Origin: Streptomyces sp. HmicA12
GTDB lineage: Bacteria > Actinomycetota > Actinomycetes > Streptomycetales > Streptomycetaceae
Length of the DNA stretch: 64,000 bases
Assembly: GCF_000373565.1 (NCBI RefSeq)
Contig: NZ_KB891809.1
Location: 414,240 to 478,239 of the forward strand
Reading direction: 5' to 3'
The position numbers and the translations under genes are program-made. The first letter of the stretch is position 1; every line of letters starts with the position of its first letter. Below, one piece after another: positions 34,334-42,656 of the stretch. The notes beneath the pieces were generated by a model. The model searched no databases. It was not told the origin of the DNA and saw nothing but the letters and a program-made list of their open reading frames with translations.

Positions 34334-35983
34334 ATGACGAAGACGACCTTCACCCGCGAACAGATCCAGCAGTACGCCCAGCTCTCCCCCTTCGAGCTGA
34401 AGAACATCTTCATCGACCTCGCCCAGAAGGCGCAGGCCGACAAGCCGGGCCAGAAGGAGAAGTCCAGCGCCCAGATGCTCAACGCTGGCCGCGGCAACCC
34501 GAACTGGATCGCCACCGGCCCCCGTGAGGCGTACTACGCGCTCGGCTACTTCGCGCTGGAGGAGTCGCGCCGGGTGTGGCACGGCGACAACCTCGGCGGC
34601 ATGCCGGAGAAGAAGGGCGCGTACGAGCGCTTCGACACGTTCGTGCGGCAGAACCCCTCCCTGCCGGGCATCGAGATGCTCGCCCAGTGCGTGCAGCACG
34701 GCATCCAGCGGTTCGGCTTCGACAAGGACGAGTTCGTCCACGAGCTGACGGACGGCATCACCGGCGACAACTACCCGGTGCCCGACCGGATGCTGACCTG
34801 CGGCGAGCAGGTGGTGCGCGGCTATCTCGCGGACGAGATGTTCGACAAGAAGCCCCCGGCGGACAACCTCTCGGTCTTCGCGACCGAGGGCGGCACGGCG
34901 GCCATGTGCTACATCTTCGACTCCCTCATGAAGAACGGGCTGCTCAAGAAGGGCGACAAGATCGCCCTGATGGTCCCGGTCTTCACTCCGTACATCGAGA
35001 TCGCCGAACTCCCCACCTACGACTTCGACGTCACGTACGTCTCGGCCAGCAACTTCGCCGAGGCGGGCGTGCGCGAGTGGCGTTACCCGGAGGAGGAGGT
35101 CGCCAAGCTGGAGGACCCGGACATCAAGCTGGTCTGTCTGGTCAACCCCTCCAACCCGCCGTCGCTGGCGCTGAGTTCGCGGGTCGCGAACCAGATCAAG
35201 GACATCGTCGCGAAGAAGAACCCGAACCTGCTCATCGTCACGGACGACGTGTACGGCACGTTCGTGGAGGGCTTCCGGTCGATCGCCGCGGACCTGCCCA
35301 GGAACACGCTGCTCGTGTACTCGTACTCCAAGCACTACGGCTGCACCGGCTGGCGGCTCGGGGTCATCGGCCTGCACGACGACAACATCATCGACGAGAT
35401 GATCGCGGCGCTCCCCCAGGAGGAGAAGGACCGCCTCAACAAGCGGTACGGGTCGCTGACGCTGGAACCCGAGAAGATCAAGTTCATCGACCGGCTGGTC
35501 GCGGACTCGCGGCAGGTGGCGCTCAACCACACCGCGGGGCTCTCCCTCCCGCAGCAGGTCATGATGACGCTCTTCTCCCTCTTCAACATGCTGGAGGAGG
35601 GCCAGGCGTACAAGCACAAGATCCGCGCCATCGTCCACCAGCGCCTCGACCTGCTCCTCGAAGGCGCCCAGATGAAGATCAGCAACGACCCCCAGCGGGC
35701 GGGCTACTACATCGAACTGGACCTCCTGGCCGAGGCCGAGCGGGTCAACGGCAAGGAGTTCGCGGACTATCTGGAGCAGAACTACGAGCCGGTCGACCCG
35801 CTGTTCCGCCTCGCCGAGCAGACGGGCGTGGTCCTGCTGAACGGCGGCGGCTTCGAGGGCCCGGAGTGGTCGGTCCGCGTCTCGCTGGCCAACCTCGACG
35901 ACCTGGACTACCTGAAGATCGGCCACCACCTGCGGGAGATCTTCAACGCGTACACGGAGGAGTGGCGGGCGGCGTCCTCCTAG
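34334..35983 (+). CDS. aspD: Aspartate 4-decarboxylase (bifunctional aspartate aminotransferase)
   Basis: PLP enzyme of 549 aa that converts L-aspartate to L-alanine and CO2. Length and the N-terminal FELKNIFIDLAQ...LNAGRGNPNWIATGPREAYYALG are typical of the dodecameric aspartate beta-decarboxylase family rather than plain aminotransferases (about 400 aa). The PLP lysine is in YSYSKHYGCTGWRLG. Start 34334 is chosen over ATG 34325, because TAAGGA at 34319-34324 is well spaced only for 34334. With the AspT exchangers it can generate proton-motive force and consume protons. Confidence 0.95.
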   Translation: MTKTTFTREQIQQYAQLSPFELKNIFIDLAQKAQADKPGQKEKSSAQMLNAGRGNPNWIATGPREAYYALGYFALEESRRVWHGDNLGGMPEKKGAYERFDTFVRQNPSLPGIEMLAQCVQHGIQRFGFDKDEFVHELTDGITGDNYPVPDRMLTCGEQVVRGYLADEMFDKKPPADNLSVFATEGGTAAMCYIFDSLMKNGLLKKGDKIALMVPVFTPYIEIAELPTYDFDVTYVSASNFAEAGVREWRYPEEEVAKLEDPDIKLVCLVNPSNPPSLALSSRVANQIKDIVAKKNPNLLIVTDDVYGTFVEGFRSIAADLPRNTLLVYSYSKHYGCTGWRLGVIGLHDDNIIDEMIAALPQEEKDRLNKRYGSLTLEPEKIKFIDRLVADSRQVALNHTAGLSLPQQVMMTLFSLFNMLEEGQAYKHKIRAIVHQRLDLLLEGAQMKISNDPQRAGYYIELDLLAEAERVNGKEFADYLEQNYEPVDPLFRLAEQTGVVLLNGGGFEGPEWSVRVSLANLDDLDYLKIGHHLREIFNAYTEEWRAASS

Positions 35984-36002
35984 CCCCACCGGAACCGAAC
36001 CC

Positions 36003-36041
36003 GAAGCCCGGCGGAACGGACGTCACATTCCGCCGGGCTTT
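36003..36041 (+). terminator. Hairpin terminator after aspD
   Basis: A 13-14-bp stem (GAAGCCCGGCGGAA with TTCCGCCGGGCTTT), 11-nt loop. It ends 16 bp before the sigma-factor gene. Confidence 0.9.
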
Positions 36042-36056
36042 CGCGTCGTACAGGGC

Positions 36057-36941
36057 ATGGACGCGATGATGAGTGAGCGGCGCCGGCTGACCGGGCTCGC
36101 CTACCGGCTGCTCGGCTCGCTGGCCGACGCCGAGGACGTGGTGCAGGAGACGTACAGCCGCTGGTACGCGATGCCCCGCGAGCGGCAGGACACCATCGAG
36201 TCGCCCGGGGCGTGGCTGATGAAGGTCGCCGGGCGGATCTGCCTGGACCAGCTGCGCTCGGCGCGGGTGCGGCGGGAGAGCTACGTGGGCGAGTGGATCC
36301 CGGAGCCGGTGCCCGGCGGCGGGTGGGGCGACGTCGGCGGCGTGACGGACCCCGCGGACCGGGTCACCCTCGACGAGTCGATCAGCATGGCGTTCCTCGT
36401 CGTACTGGAGTCGATGACCCCGGCCGAGCGCGTCGCGTTCGTGCTGCACGACGTGTTCCGCTACCCGTTCCCCGAGGTCGCGCAGATCGTCGGACGCTCC
36501 CCCGCGGCCTGCCGCCAGCTGGCCGTGTCGGCCCGGCGGCGGGTGCGGGGCGCCCGGCCCCCGGCGGCCATGGAGGCCGAACACGCCGCGGTGGTACGGG
36601 ACTTCAAGGCGGCCTGGGACGCCAAGGACATCCGGGCCCTGATCGGGCTGCTCGCCCCCGACGTCACGGCGGTCGGCGACGGCGGCGGTGTCGTCTCGGC
36701 GCTGCTGCACCCGGTCGAGGGCGGCGAGCCGGTCGCGCAGTACTTCATGATGCTGTCCGAGCGGGTGCCGGGACTGACGGTCGAGGAGCGCACCGTCAAC
36801 GGTCAGCCCGGCTTCGTGCTCCAGGCGTCCGGGGCCCTCGCCGCCGTGATGGCCTTCGACGTGGCGGACGGCAGGATCCGGAACATCTGGACGGTACGCA
36901 ATCCGGAGAAGCTGCGGCCGTGGAGCGCGGAACCGGCATGA
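36057..36941 (+). CDS. ECF41-type RNA polymerase sigma factor with SnoaL-like C-terminal extension
   Basis: Sigma factor of 294 aa with sigma-2 (LTGLAYRLLGSLADAEDVVQETYSRWY) and sigma-4 (MTPAERVAFVLHDVFRYPFPEVAQIVGRSPAACRQL) regions and a C-terminal SnoaL-like domain of about 110 aa. The ECF41 hallmarks are visible: the inter-domain YVGEWIPEPV, the DGGG motif (VGDGGGVVS) and NGQPGFVL. In this family the C-terminal domain replaces a separate anti-sigma factor and tunes activity. The usual neighbouring target gene (carboxymuconolactone decarboxylase, oxidoreductase or epimerase) is not adjacent here. Confidence 0.9.
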   Translation: MDAMMSERRRLTGLAYRLLGSLADAEDVVQETYSRWYAMPRERQDTIESPGAWLMKVAGRICLDQLRSARVRRESYVGEWIPEPVPGGGWGDVGGVTDPADRVTLDESISMAFLVVLESMTPAERVAFVLHDVFRYPFPEVAQIVGRSPAACRQLAVSARRRVRGARPPAAMEAEHAAVVRDFKAAWDAKDIRALIGLLAPDVTAVGDGGGVVSALLHPVEGGEPVAQYFMMLSERVPGLTVEERTVNGQPGFVLQASGALAAVMAFDVADGRIRNIWTVRNPEKLRPWSAEPA

Positions 36942-36944
36942 CAG

Positions 36945-36986
36945 CAGCCCCGGCCGGGTGGGGGGATGGGGGTCCGGCCGGGGCTG
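36945..36986. terminator. Hairpin terminator between the sigma factor and chitinase genes
   Basis: A 13-bp stem CAGCCCCGGCCGG / CCGGCCGGGGCTG between convergent genes. Confidence 0.85.
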
Positions 36987-37029
36987 TTGCCCCCGTTGCG
37001 GAGATGGCTCAAGAAGCCTTGCTGAAGGC

Positions 37030-38517
37030 TCAGTTGAAGGCCGCGAACGCCTTCTGGAAGGCGTTCGCCGACTGCTCGACCGAGGAGCAGGTCGGCTGCG
37101 CCGAGTTCGAGGCGCCGCCCTCGCACTGCTTGTCGCGGGTGGCGGACCACATCGACAGGCCGCCCAGGCCCTTCTCCTTGGCGAAGGAGACGAGCTGCGT
37201 GGCGTCGTCGACCTTGAAGACCTCGGACGAGACGTCGTTGACGCCGATCATCGGGGTGATCGCCACGGCCTTCCAGGCGGCCGCGTCGGACAGGCCGAGG
37301 GCGCTCTTGAGCTGGGCCTGCGTGGCGGTCGCGGCCTGCTCGGCGTAGGTGCCCATGTCGCCGCTGTAGGAGGCGCCGTAGTCCATCGCCATGATGTTGA
37401 CGAGGTCGGCCTTCGCCCCGTTCTCCTTGGCGTTCTTCAGGAAGTTCACGCCGTCGGAGGTCAGGCCCTCCGGCATCACGGGGAGCGTGAAGGAGACGTT
37501 CAGGTCCGCGTTGTTCTTCTGCAGCGTCGCGATCGCCTTGGCACGTTCGGTGTTCGCGGCCGTGTCCGGCAGCGCGCCGCCCTCGACGTCGAAGTCGACC
37601 TTGGTGAGCTTGAACTGGTCGATGACCTTCTGGTACGCCGCCGCCAGGTCGGAGGCGGAGGAGCAGGCCTGCGCCAGCTCGGTGCCGGAGGCGCCGCCGA
37701 AGGAGACCCGCACGTCTCCGCCCGCGGACCTCAAGTCACCGATCTGCGCGGCTACTTCGTCGCTGCCGAGGTCGGTGACGCCGCCCCACTTCGGGGCGCA
37801 GGAGCCGCCGGAGGTGATGAAGGCGAGGGTGTACTCCTTGACGCCGGTGGCCTTGGAGGACGACACCAGGTCGAACTTCGGGTACAGCGACGTGTCGACG
37901 TACGGGGCGAAGCCGGCGCCGCTCGCGGTGGAGCCGGAGCCCGTTCCGGAGGTGGAGCTCTGCGAAGGGCTCGCCGTGGCCGTCTCGGTGGGCTCGGCGC
38001 TCTGCGACGCGGAGGCGGAGGCGGTCGGCGACGGCGAGGCGGTGGCCGACCCGGTCGGGCGGCCGCTCGGCTCGGGCGTCGCCCCGTCGTCCACGGAGCA
38101 CTTGGTGTCGTCGATGAGGCAGCCGCTCGGGTCGGCGTCGCCGGAGACGACGAAGCCGATGGTCGCGGACTTGCCCGCGGCGATGCCCTGCTTGTCCCAG
38201 GAGGCGGGGGTGACGGTGACGTGCTGCCCGTCGGTCTTCGACTCGGCGTTCCACAGCGAGCTGAGCCTGGTCCCCGCCGGCAGGTCGAACTCCAGGGTCC
38301 AGTCGGACCGGGCCTTGTCGGTGTCGTTCGTGATGACGTACTGGCCGGTGTAGCCGCCGGACCAGCTGCTGGTCTTGGTGTACGCGGCGCCCACCGAGGC
38401 CGCCGAGGCGGTCGACGTGAAGAAGAACGCGCCGCCGCCCACGACGGCCGCGGCGACGACGCCGCCTATCGCCTTGTTCCTGCCGCTGATCCTGGAGCGC
38501 CGGTGCGTGCTGCTCAT
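37030..38517 (-). CDS. Secreted chitinase, CBM2 plus GH18
   Basis: Secreted chitinase of 495 aa. The ATG at 38517 is preferred (a GTG immediately precedes it). The signal peptide ends at ASAAS (about residue 40). A CBM2 domain spans about 41-142 (WSGGYTGQYVITNDTDKARSDWTLEFDLP, with cysteines at 133 and 140). A Ser/Thr/Pro/Glu linker runs 143-200 and a GH18 catalytic domain 203-495. The GH18 DxDxE motif is VDFDVEG with D308, D310 and catalytic E312. It should release chito-oligosaccharides that the GH20 enzyme in this window could process. A dre-like site lies about 140 bp upstream. Confidence 0.94.
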   Translation of the reverse strand: MSSTHRRSRISGRNKAIGGVVAAAVVGGGAFFFTSTASAASVGAAYTKTSSWSGGYTGQYVITNDTDKARSDWTLEFDLPAGTRLSSLWNAESKTDGQHVTVTPASWDKQGIAAGKSATIGFVVSGDADPSGCLIDDTKCSVDDGATPEPSGRPTGSATASPSPTASASASQSAEPTETATASPSQSSTSGTGSGSTASGAGFAPYVDTSLYPKFDLVSSSKATGVKEYTLAFITSGGSCAPKWGGVTDLGSDEVAAQIGDLRSAGGDVRVSFGGASGTELAQACSSASDLAAAYQKVIDQFKLTKVDFDVEGGALPDTAANTERAKAIATLQKNNADLNVSFTLPVMPEGLTSDGVNFLKNAKENGAKADLVNIMAMDYGASYSGDMGTYAEQAATATQAQLKSALGLSDAAAWKAVAITPMIGVNDVSSEVFKVDDATQLVSFAKEKGLGGLSMWSATRDKQCEGGASNSAQPTCSSVEQSANAFQKAFAAFN

Positions 38518-38631
38518 CACGTGCCTGCCTTAGCTGTGCGAGGGGGGTGTTGGGGGTGCGGCAGCACGCTAGCGATCTCGAACCCGTCAATTCGGGCAAG
38601 AGGGAAGGAGCTTGAGGATCTTAGGGTTGGC

Positions 38632-40041
38632 TTAAGGAAGGGATCGGGAGCGATTAAAGGTCGAGACCAGTCCTTTACGTTCCCGGCCGCGATGTCCGCG
38701 TCCGCGGCGGACCTCACCGGGGGCCCGGCCGGCCCGCTGGTCGAGCTGCACCCAGATCCGCACCTCTGTGCCGCCGAGCACGGACGAGCCGATGCGCACG
38801 TCGCCGCCGGTCGACTCGGCGAGGCGGCGCACGATGTCCAGGCCGAGCCCGGTCGAGCCGTCGCTGCCGGAACCGCGGCCGCGGGCCATCGCCGCCTCCG
38901 GGTCGAGGATGCCGGGGCCGGCGTCGGACACGAGCACGATCACCGCGTCCTCGCCGCTGTGCACGTCGACGGCGAAGGCGGTGCCCTCGGGGGTGTGCCG
39001 GAAGACGTTGCCGAGCAGCGCGTCGAGCGCGGCCGCCAACTCCCCGCGGGCGACCGGGATCCGGACCGGCCGGTCCACCCCGGCGACCCGCACCTTGCGC
39101 CCCTCGTCCTCGGCGAGCGCGGACCAGAAGGCCATGCGCTCACGGATCACCTCGGCGGCGTCGCAGCCGGCTCCGGGCCCGGCCGCGGCGGTCTGCGGCT
39201 TCGCGTCCCGGGCGGTGCGGATGATGGTGTCGACCTCGCGCTCCAGCTGCTCGACGGCGACCCGGGTCTGCTCGGCGGCGGGCCCGTCCCCCAGCGATGC
39301 GGCGTTCAGCCGCAGCACGGTGAGCGGCGTCCGCAGGCGGTGCGAGAGATCGGCGGCCAACTCCCGCTCGTTCGCGAGGAGTTGTACGACCTGGTCGGCC
39401 ATGGAGTTGAACGCGACGGCGGCGAGGCGGAGTTCGGTCGGCCCGTCCTCGGGGACGCGCGCGCCGAGCTTGCCCTCCCCCAGGTCGTGCGCGGCGCCGA
39501 CCAGCCGCTTGGCGGGCTGCACCATGCGCACGCCGAGCCGGTCGGCGACGGCCACGGACCCGATGATCAGGGCGATCCCGACCCCCGCGAGGACCACCCA
39601 GGCGGTGGTGACGCCGTTGGTGACCTCGGCCTCGGGGACGTAGACCTCGACGACCGCGATCTTCGTGGTGCTGACCGCGATCGGCTGCAGCCAGACCGAG
39701 CCGCCGGGCACGGTCTCGACGGTGGCCCGCCGGATGTCGTCGAGGCGGCCCTCCTCGACCCGCAGTTCGCCGAGCCGGATGGCGGGGTTGCCGCCGTCGG
39801 CCGGGACGTAGATCGACATCCGGTCCCCGTCGCCGGTCTGCGCGGTGGCGAGGGCGCGGGCGAGCTGGTCGCGGTCGGTGGTGACGGAGAGGGTCGGGCC
39901 GAGGGCGGCCGCGGTCCGCTCGGCGTTGGAGAAGGCCCGGTCGCGGGCCATCTCCTTGATGACGAGCCCGAGCGGGATGGCGAACGCGACGACGACCATG
40001 GTGGTGACGGCCAGGCAGACCTTGACGAGCGCCCACCTCAC
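38632..40041 (-). CDS. Two-component sensor histidine kinase
   Basis: Membrane sensor kinase of 469 aa, starting at GTG 40041, which overlaps the response regulator stop. Transmembrane helix 1 (about residues 5-27), an extracellular sensor of about 115 aa, and helix 2 (about 145-168) are followed by HAMP, a HisKA domain with H234 in DLSHRLRTPLTVLR, and a HATPase with LGNVFRHTP, SDAGPGI and GSTGLGLDIV. The last 25 residues are Arg/Gly-rich and end in an odd sequence that overlaps a dre-like site. The signal sensed is unknown. Confidence 0.93.
   Translation of the reverse strand: MRWALVKVCLAVTTMVVVAFAIPLGLVIKEMARDRAFSNAERTAAALGPTLSVTTDRDQLARALATAQTGDGDRMSIYVPADGGNPAIRLGELRVEEGRLDDIRRATVETVPGGSVWLQPIAVSTTKIAVVEVYVPEAEVTNGVTTAWVVLAGVGIALIIGSVAVADRLGVRMVQPAKRLVGAAHDLGEGKLGARVPEDGPTELRLAAVAFNSMADQVVQLLANERELAADLSHRLRTPLTVLRLNAASLGDGPAAEQTRVAVEQLEREVDTIIRTARDAKPQTAAAGPGAGCDAAEVIRERMAFWSALAEDEGRKVRVAGVDRPVRIPVARGELAAALDALLGNVFRHTPEGTAFAVDVHSGEDAVIVLVSDAGPGILDPEAAMARGRGSGSDGSTGLGLDIVRRLAESTGGDVRIGSSVLGGTEVRIWVQLDQRAGRAPGEVRRGRGHRGRERKGLVSTFNRSRSLP
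38656..38671 (-). promoter_or_regulatory. Candidate DasR/chitinase operator within the kinase 3' end
   Basis: On the minus strand ACTGGTCTCGACCTTT matches the dre consensus ACTGGTCTAGACCAGT at 13 of 16 positions, 139 bp upstream of the chitinase start. It overlaps the last codons of the histidine kinase gene. Confidence 0.6.
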
Positions 40042-40742
40042 GGCGCGTGCTCCGGCCTCGGCGGCTCGAGCTTCACACCGACGCCGCGCAGGGTGTGCAG
40101 ATAGCGCGGCCGCGCGGCCGTTTCGCCCAACTTCCTTCGCAGCCACGACAGATGTACGTCGATGGTCTGGTCGTCCCCGTAACTCTGCTGCCACACCTCG
40201 GCGAGGAGCTCCTTGCGGGCGACGACGACACCGGGGCGCCCGGCGAGGAACGCCAGCAGGTCGAACTCGCGCCGGGTCAGGTCGAGCGGCGCCCCGTCCA
40301 GGTCGGCCTGGCGGCGCAGCGGGTCGATGGAGAGCCCGCCGACCTGGATGAGCCGGGACGGCGGCTCGGCACCGGCGCTCCCCCGGGCACGCCGCAGCAC
40401 GGCGGCCATCCGGGCGGACAGGTGCTCGGGCGAGAAGGGCTTGGTGAGGTAGTCGTCGGCCCCGTCGTTGAGGAGCCGCACTATCTCCGCCTCGTCGTCC
40501 CGCGCCGTGGCGATGATCACGGGTACGTCGGTGATTCCGCGCAGCATCTTCAGCGCCTCGGCCCCGTCCAGGTCGGGCAGACCGAGGTCGAGGATCACCA
40601 CGTCGAACCGGAAATGGGCGACCTCGCGCAGCGCCTCCAGCGCGGTGCCGACGCTGCGCACGGTGTGTGCGGCGTCGGCAAGGTGCCGGATGAGGGCTGA
40701 GCGTACGAACTGGTCGTCCTCGACCACGAGCACACTTGCCAT
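40038..40742 (-). CDS. Two-component response regulator, OmpR/PhoB family
   Basis: Response regulator of 234 aa starting at 40742 (MASVLVVEDDQF). The open frame continues upstream but lacks homology there. The receiver domain has D9/D10, the phospho-acceptor D52 in VVILDLGLPDLDG, T/A and K (YLTKPFSPEHLSARM) residues in place. The C-terminal winged helix (TRREFDLLAFLAGRPGVVVARKELL, DDQTIDVHLSWLRRKLGE) is of OmpR type. Its stop overlaps the kinase start, so both are cotranslated. Target genes unknown. Confidence 0.95.
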   Translation of the reverse strand: MASVLVVEDDQFVRSALIRHLADAAHTVRSVGTALEALREVAHFRFDVVILDLGLPDLDGAEALKMLRGITDVPVIIATARDDEAEIVRLLNDGADDYLTKPFSPEHLSARMAAVLRRARGSAGAEPPSRLIQVGGLSIDPLRRQADLDGAPLDLTRREFDLLAFLAGRPGVVVARKELLAEVWQQSYGDDQTIDVHLSWLRRKLGETAARPRYLHTLRGVGVKLEPPRPEHAP

Positions 40743-40841
40743 GGGCGGCACCGTACGCCATCCGAACGTTCTCGGCCCTCTTGCGGGTGACAGTGGACCG
40801 TGCGGGACAGCGGTGGCGGGTGTGGTGCAGTATGGCCCGCG

Positions 40842-41465
40842 ATGCCATCGACGTTGCAGCCACCACCATCGCCGCCGACCGCGGATTCGCCGGGCTCGTC
40901 GCAGACCGCGCGGCCCGTACGCCGCGGCCTGGTGCACGCGGTGGCCTGGCTGCTCGCGACCGGGGCCGCGGTGACGCTGTCCTGGTGGGGTGTGCACACG
41001 GTGATGTCCGGCACGGCGTACGACCCGCCGAGGGCGCTGCCCGTGGTGGGCCCGGACGACGGCTCCGGCTCCGGCGACTCGGCGTCGCCGCTCGCCTCGT
41101 CGACGCAGCGCCCGGAACCATCACCGTCCACGTCGTCCCGCGCCGCGAAGCCGTCCCGGTCCGCCGCGTCCTCGAAGTCCGCGTCACCGAGCCGTACGGC
41201 GTCGTCCGCGCCGCGCACCTCCGCGCCGGGCACGGCCTCGTCCGGCACCGTGAAGAGCTACTCGACGGACGGCGGCCGGGCCGTGTTCGACCTCGGCGAC
41301 ACGTCGGCGACGCTGGTGTCCGCGACACCTGCCGCCGGGTGGTCGGTGGAGGTGTGGAAACAGTCGACGTGGATCCGGGTGGAGTTCACGTCGGGGGCGG
41401 AGAAGGTGTCGGTGTTCTGCACCTGGCACGACCACGAGCCGTCGGTGGAGATCGCCACGTACTGA
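40842..41465 (+). CDS. Membrane-anchored Ser/Thr-rich hypothetical protein
   Basis: Protein of about 207 aa, with an ATG at 40842 (an alternative start is at 40800). A Pro-rich N-terminus precedes one membrane helix (VRRGLVHAVAWLLATGAAVTLSWWG). An extracellular linker very rich in Ser, Ala and Pro (about 70 residues) leads to a small C-terminal domain of about 60 aa (VEVWKQSTWIRVEFTSGAEKVSVFCTWHDHEPSVEIATY). It is divergent from the two-component system, which might sense or regulate it. No family recognised. Confidence 0.8.
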   Translation: MPSTLQPPPSPPTADSPGSSQTARPVRRGLVHAVAWLLATGAAVTLSWWGVHTVMSGTAYDPPRALPVVGPDDGSGSGDSASPLASSTQRPEPSPSTSSRAAKPSRSAASSKSASPSRTASSAPRTSAPGTASSGTVKSYSTDGGRAVFDLGDTSATLVSATPAAGWSVEVWKQSTWIRVEFTSGAEKVSVFCTWHDHEPSVEIATY

Positions 41466-41514
41466 GCGCGCCGTTGCGGGTTCTGCTTTCTTGTCGGGTG
41501 CGGCGCCGTCGTGT

Positions 41515-41647
41515 CTGGTCGCGCAGTTCCCCGCGCCCCTGAGGCATGCGCTCCGCGCAGCCTCCCCGGGGCGAGCGGAGCTCGCTTCAGGGGCGCGGGG
41601 CTGTGTCCATCAGCGGCTCCGCCGCGGGGCGCGAGAAGCCCCACCGG
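41515..41647. repeat. Copy 3 of the dispersed GC-rich palindromic repeat (longest form)
   Basis: Contains both arms: GGTCGCGCAGTTCCCCGCGC..., the GCATGCGCTCCGCGCAGC inner hairpin, GAGCGGAGCTCGCTTC, then GGGGCGCGGGGCTGTG and GCGGCTCCGCCGCGGGGCGCGAGAAGCCCC. It fills most of the gap between convergent genes. Confidence 0.9.
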
Positions 41648-41691
41648 GCCGCACCCGCGAGACGAGCGGCGCCCCGCAGACGCCCCACGCG

Positions 41692-42585
41692 CTACCGGAA
41701 CACAGAAGCCGGCGGCGCCGGGGACGCCTTCGCCGTGGCGTCCGTCACGGGGGACGCGCCACCCGTGAAGGACAGCAGATCGCGGCCGTGCTCGACCCGC
41801 CCGGGATGGGGATCACCGGCCGCGCGACGCGTCAGCTCCGCCACCGGCAACGGCACCGCCGAGGCGACGAGCACCGCGTTGCCGAAGCGTTTGCCGCGCA
41901 GCACCGTGGGGTCGGCGATCAGGGCCAGTTCGGGGAAGACGGCCGCGGCGGTGGCGATCTGGGCGCGGAGGTGGGTGAGGGGCGGCCCGTCCGCGAGGTT
42001 GGCGACGTACGTTCCCGTGGGCCGCAGCACGCGCCGCACCTCGGTCAGGAACTCCGTGCTGGTCAGGTGGGCCGGGGTGCGGGCCCCGCTGAAGACGTCC
42101 GCCACGAGCACGTCGGCCCACGCCTCGGGCAGTTTGCCGAGCGCCTCGCGGGCGTCCGCGGTCCGGACGCGGATGCGGGCACCGGGGTCCAACGGCAGCT
42201 CCCGGCGGACCAGTTGGACGAGCGGGCCGTCGCGTTCCACGATCTGCTGGGTGGCACGCGGGCGGGTCGCGGCGACGTAGCGGGCGAGCGTGAAGGCGCC
42301 CCCGCCGAGATGCAGGGCCTGGATCGGGCGGCCCCGGTCGGCGGCGAGATCGAGGACGTGGCCGATGCGGCGCTGGTACTCGAAGGAGAGGTGGGCCGGA
42401 TCGTCCAGGTCGACATGCGACTGCGGAGCGCCGTCCAGGAGCAGCGTCCAGCCCGCGGGCCGGTCCCGGTCGGGTATCAGCTCGGCGAGCCCGCCGTCGA
42501 CGCTCTCCACGACCGACTCGCGGGAACCCCGGCCGGCCCCGTCCCCCTTGCGCGCCTGCTGCTTCCCACCACGTGACCTCGCCAT
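41692..42585 (-). CDS. Spermidine synthase-like methyltransferase-fold protein
   Basis: Cytoplasmic protein of 297 aa with a class I SAM-like Rossmann fold of the spermidine/spermine synthase type: ALHLGGGAFTLARYV (motif I), QQIVERDGPLVQLV, RVRTADAREALGKLPEAWADVLVADVF and TPAHLTSTEFLTEVRRVLRPTGTYVANLAD. The N-terminus is basic (SRGGKQQARKGDGAGRG) and the C-terminus Ala/Pro-rich. Many actinobacterial proteins like this are annotated as spermidine synthase without biochemical proof, so the substrate is uncertain. Confidence 0.85.
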   Translation of the reverse strand: MARSRGGKQQARKGDGAGRGSRESVVESVDGGLAELIPDRDRPAGWTLLLDGAPQSHVDLDDPAHLSFEYQRRIGHVLDLAADRGRPIQALHLGGGAFTLARYVAATRPRATQQIVERDGPLVQLVRRELPLDPGARIRVRTADAREALGKLPEAWADVLVADVFSGARTPAHLTSTEFLTEVRRVLRPTGTYVANLADGPPLTHLRAQIATAAAVFPELALIADPTVLRGKRFGNAVLVASAVPLPVAELTRRAAGDPHPGRVEHGRDLLSFTGGASPVTDATAKASPAPPASVFR

Positions 42586-42656
42586 TCGGCCATTATCTGC
42601 GGGTTACGGCCATTCGGCCCAACGGCCGGGGGTCCCGGCCGTCGGGCCCGCCCGGC

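Noticed and set aside
36958..40104. A 1048-aa plus-strand open frame
   Set aside because: It runs antisense to the chitinase and histidine kinase genes and has only low-complexity Gly/Arg/Ala sequence.
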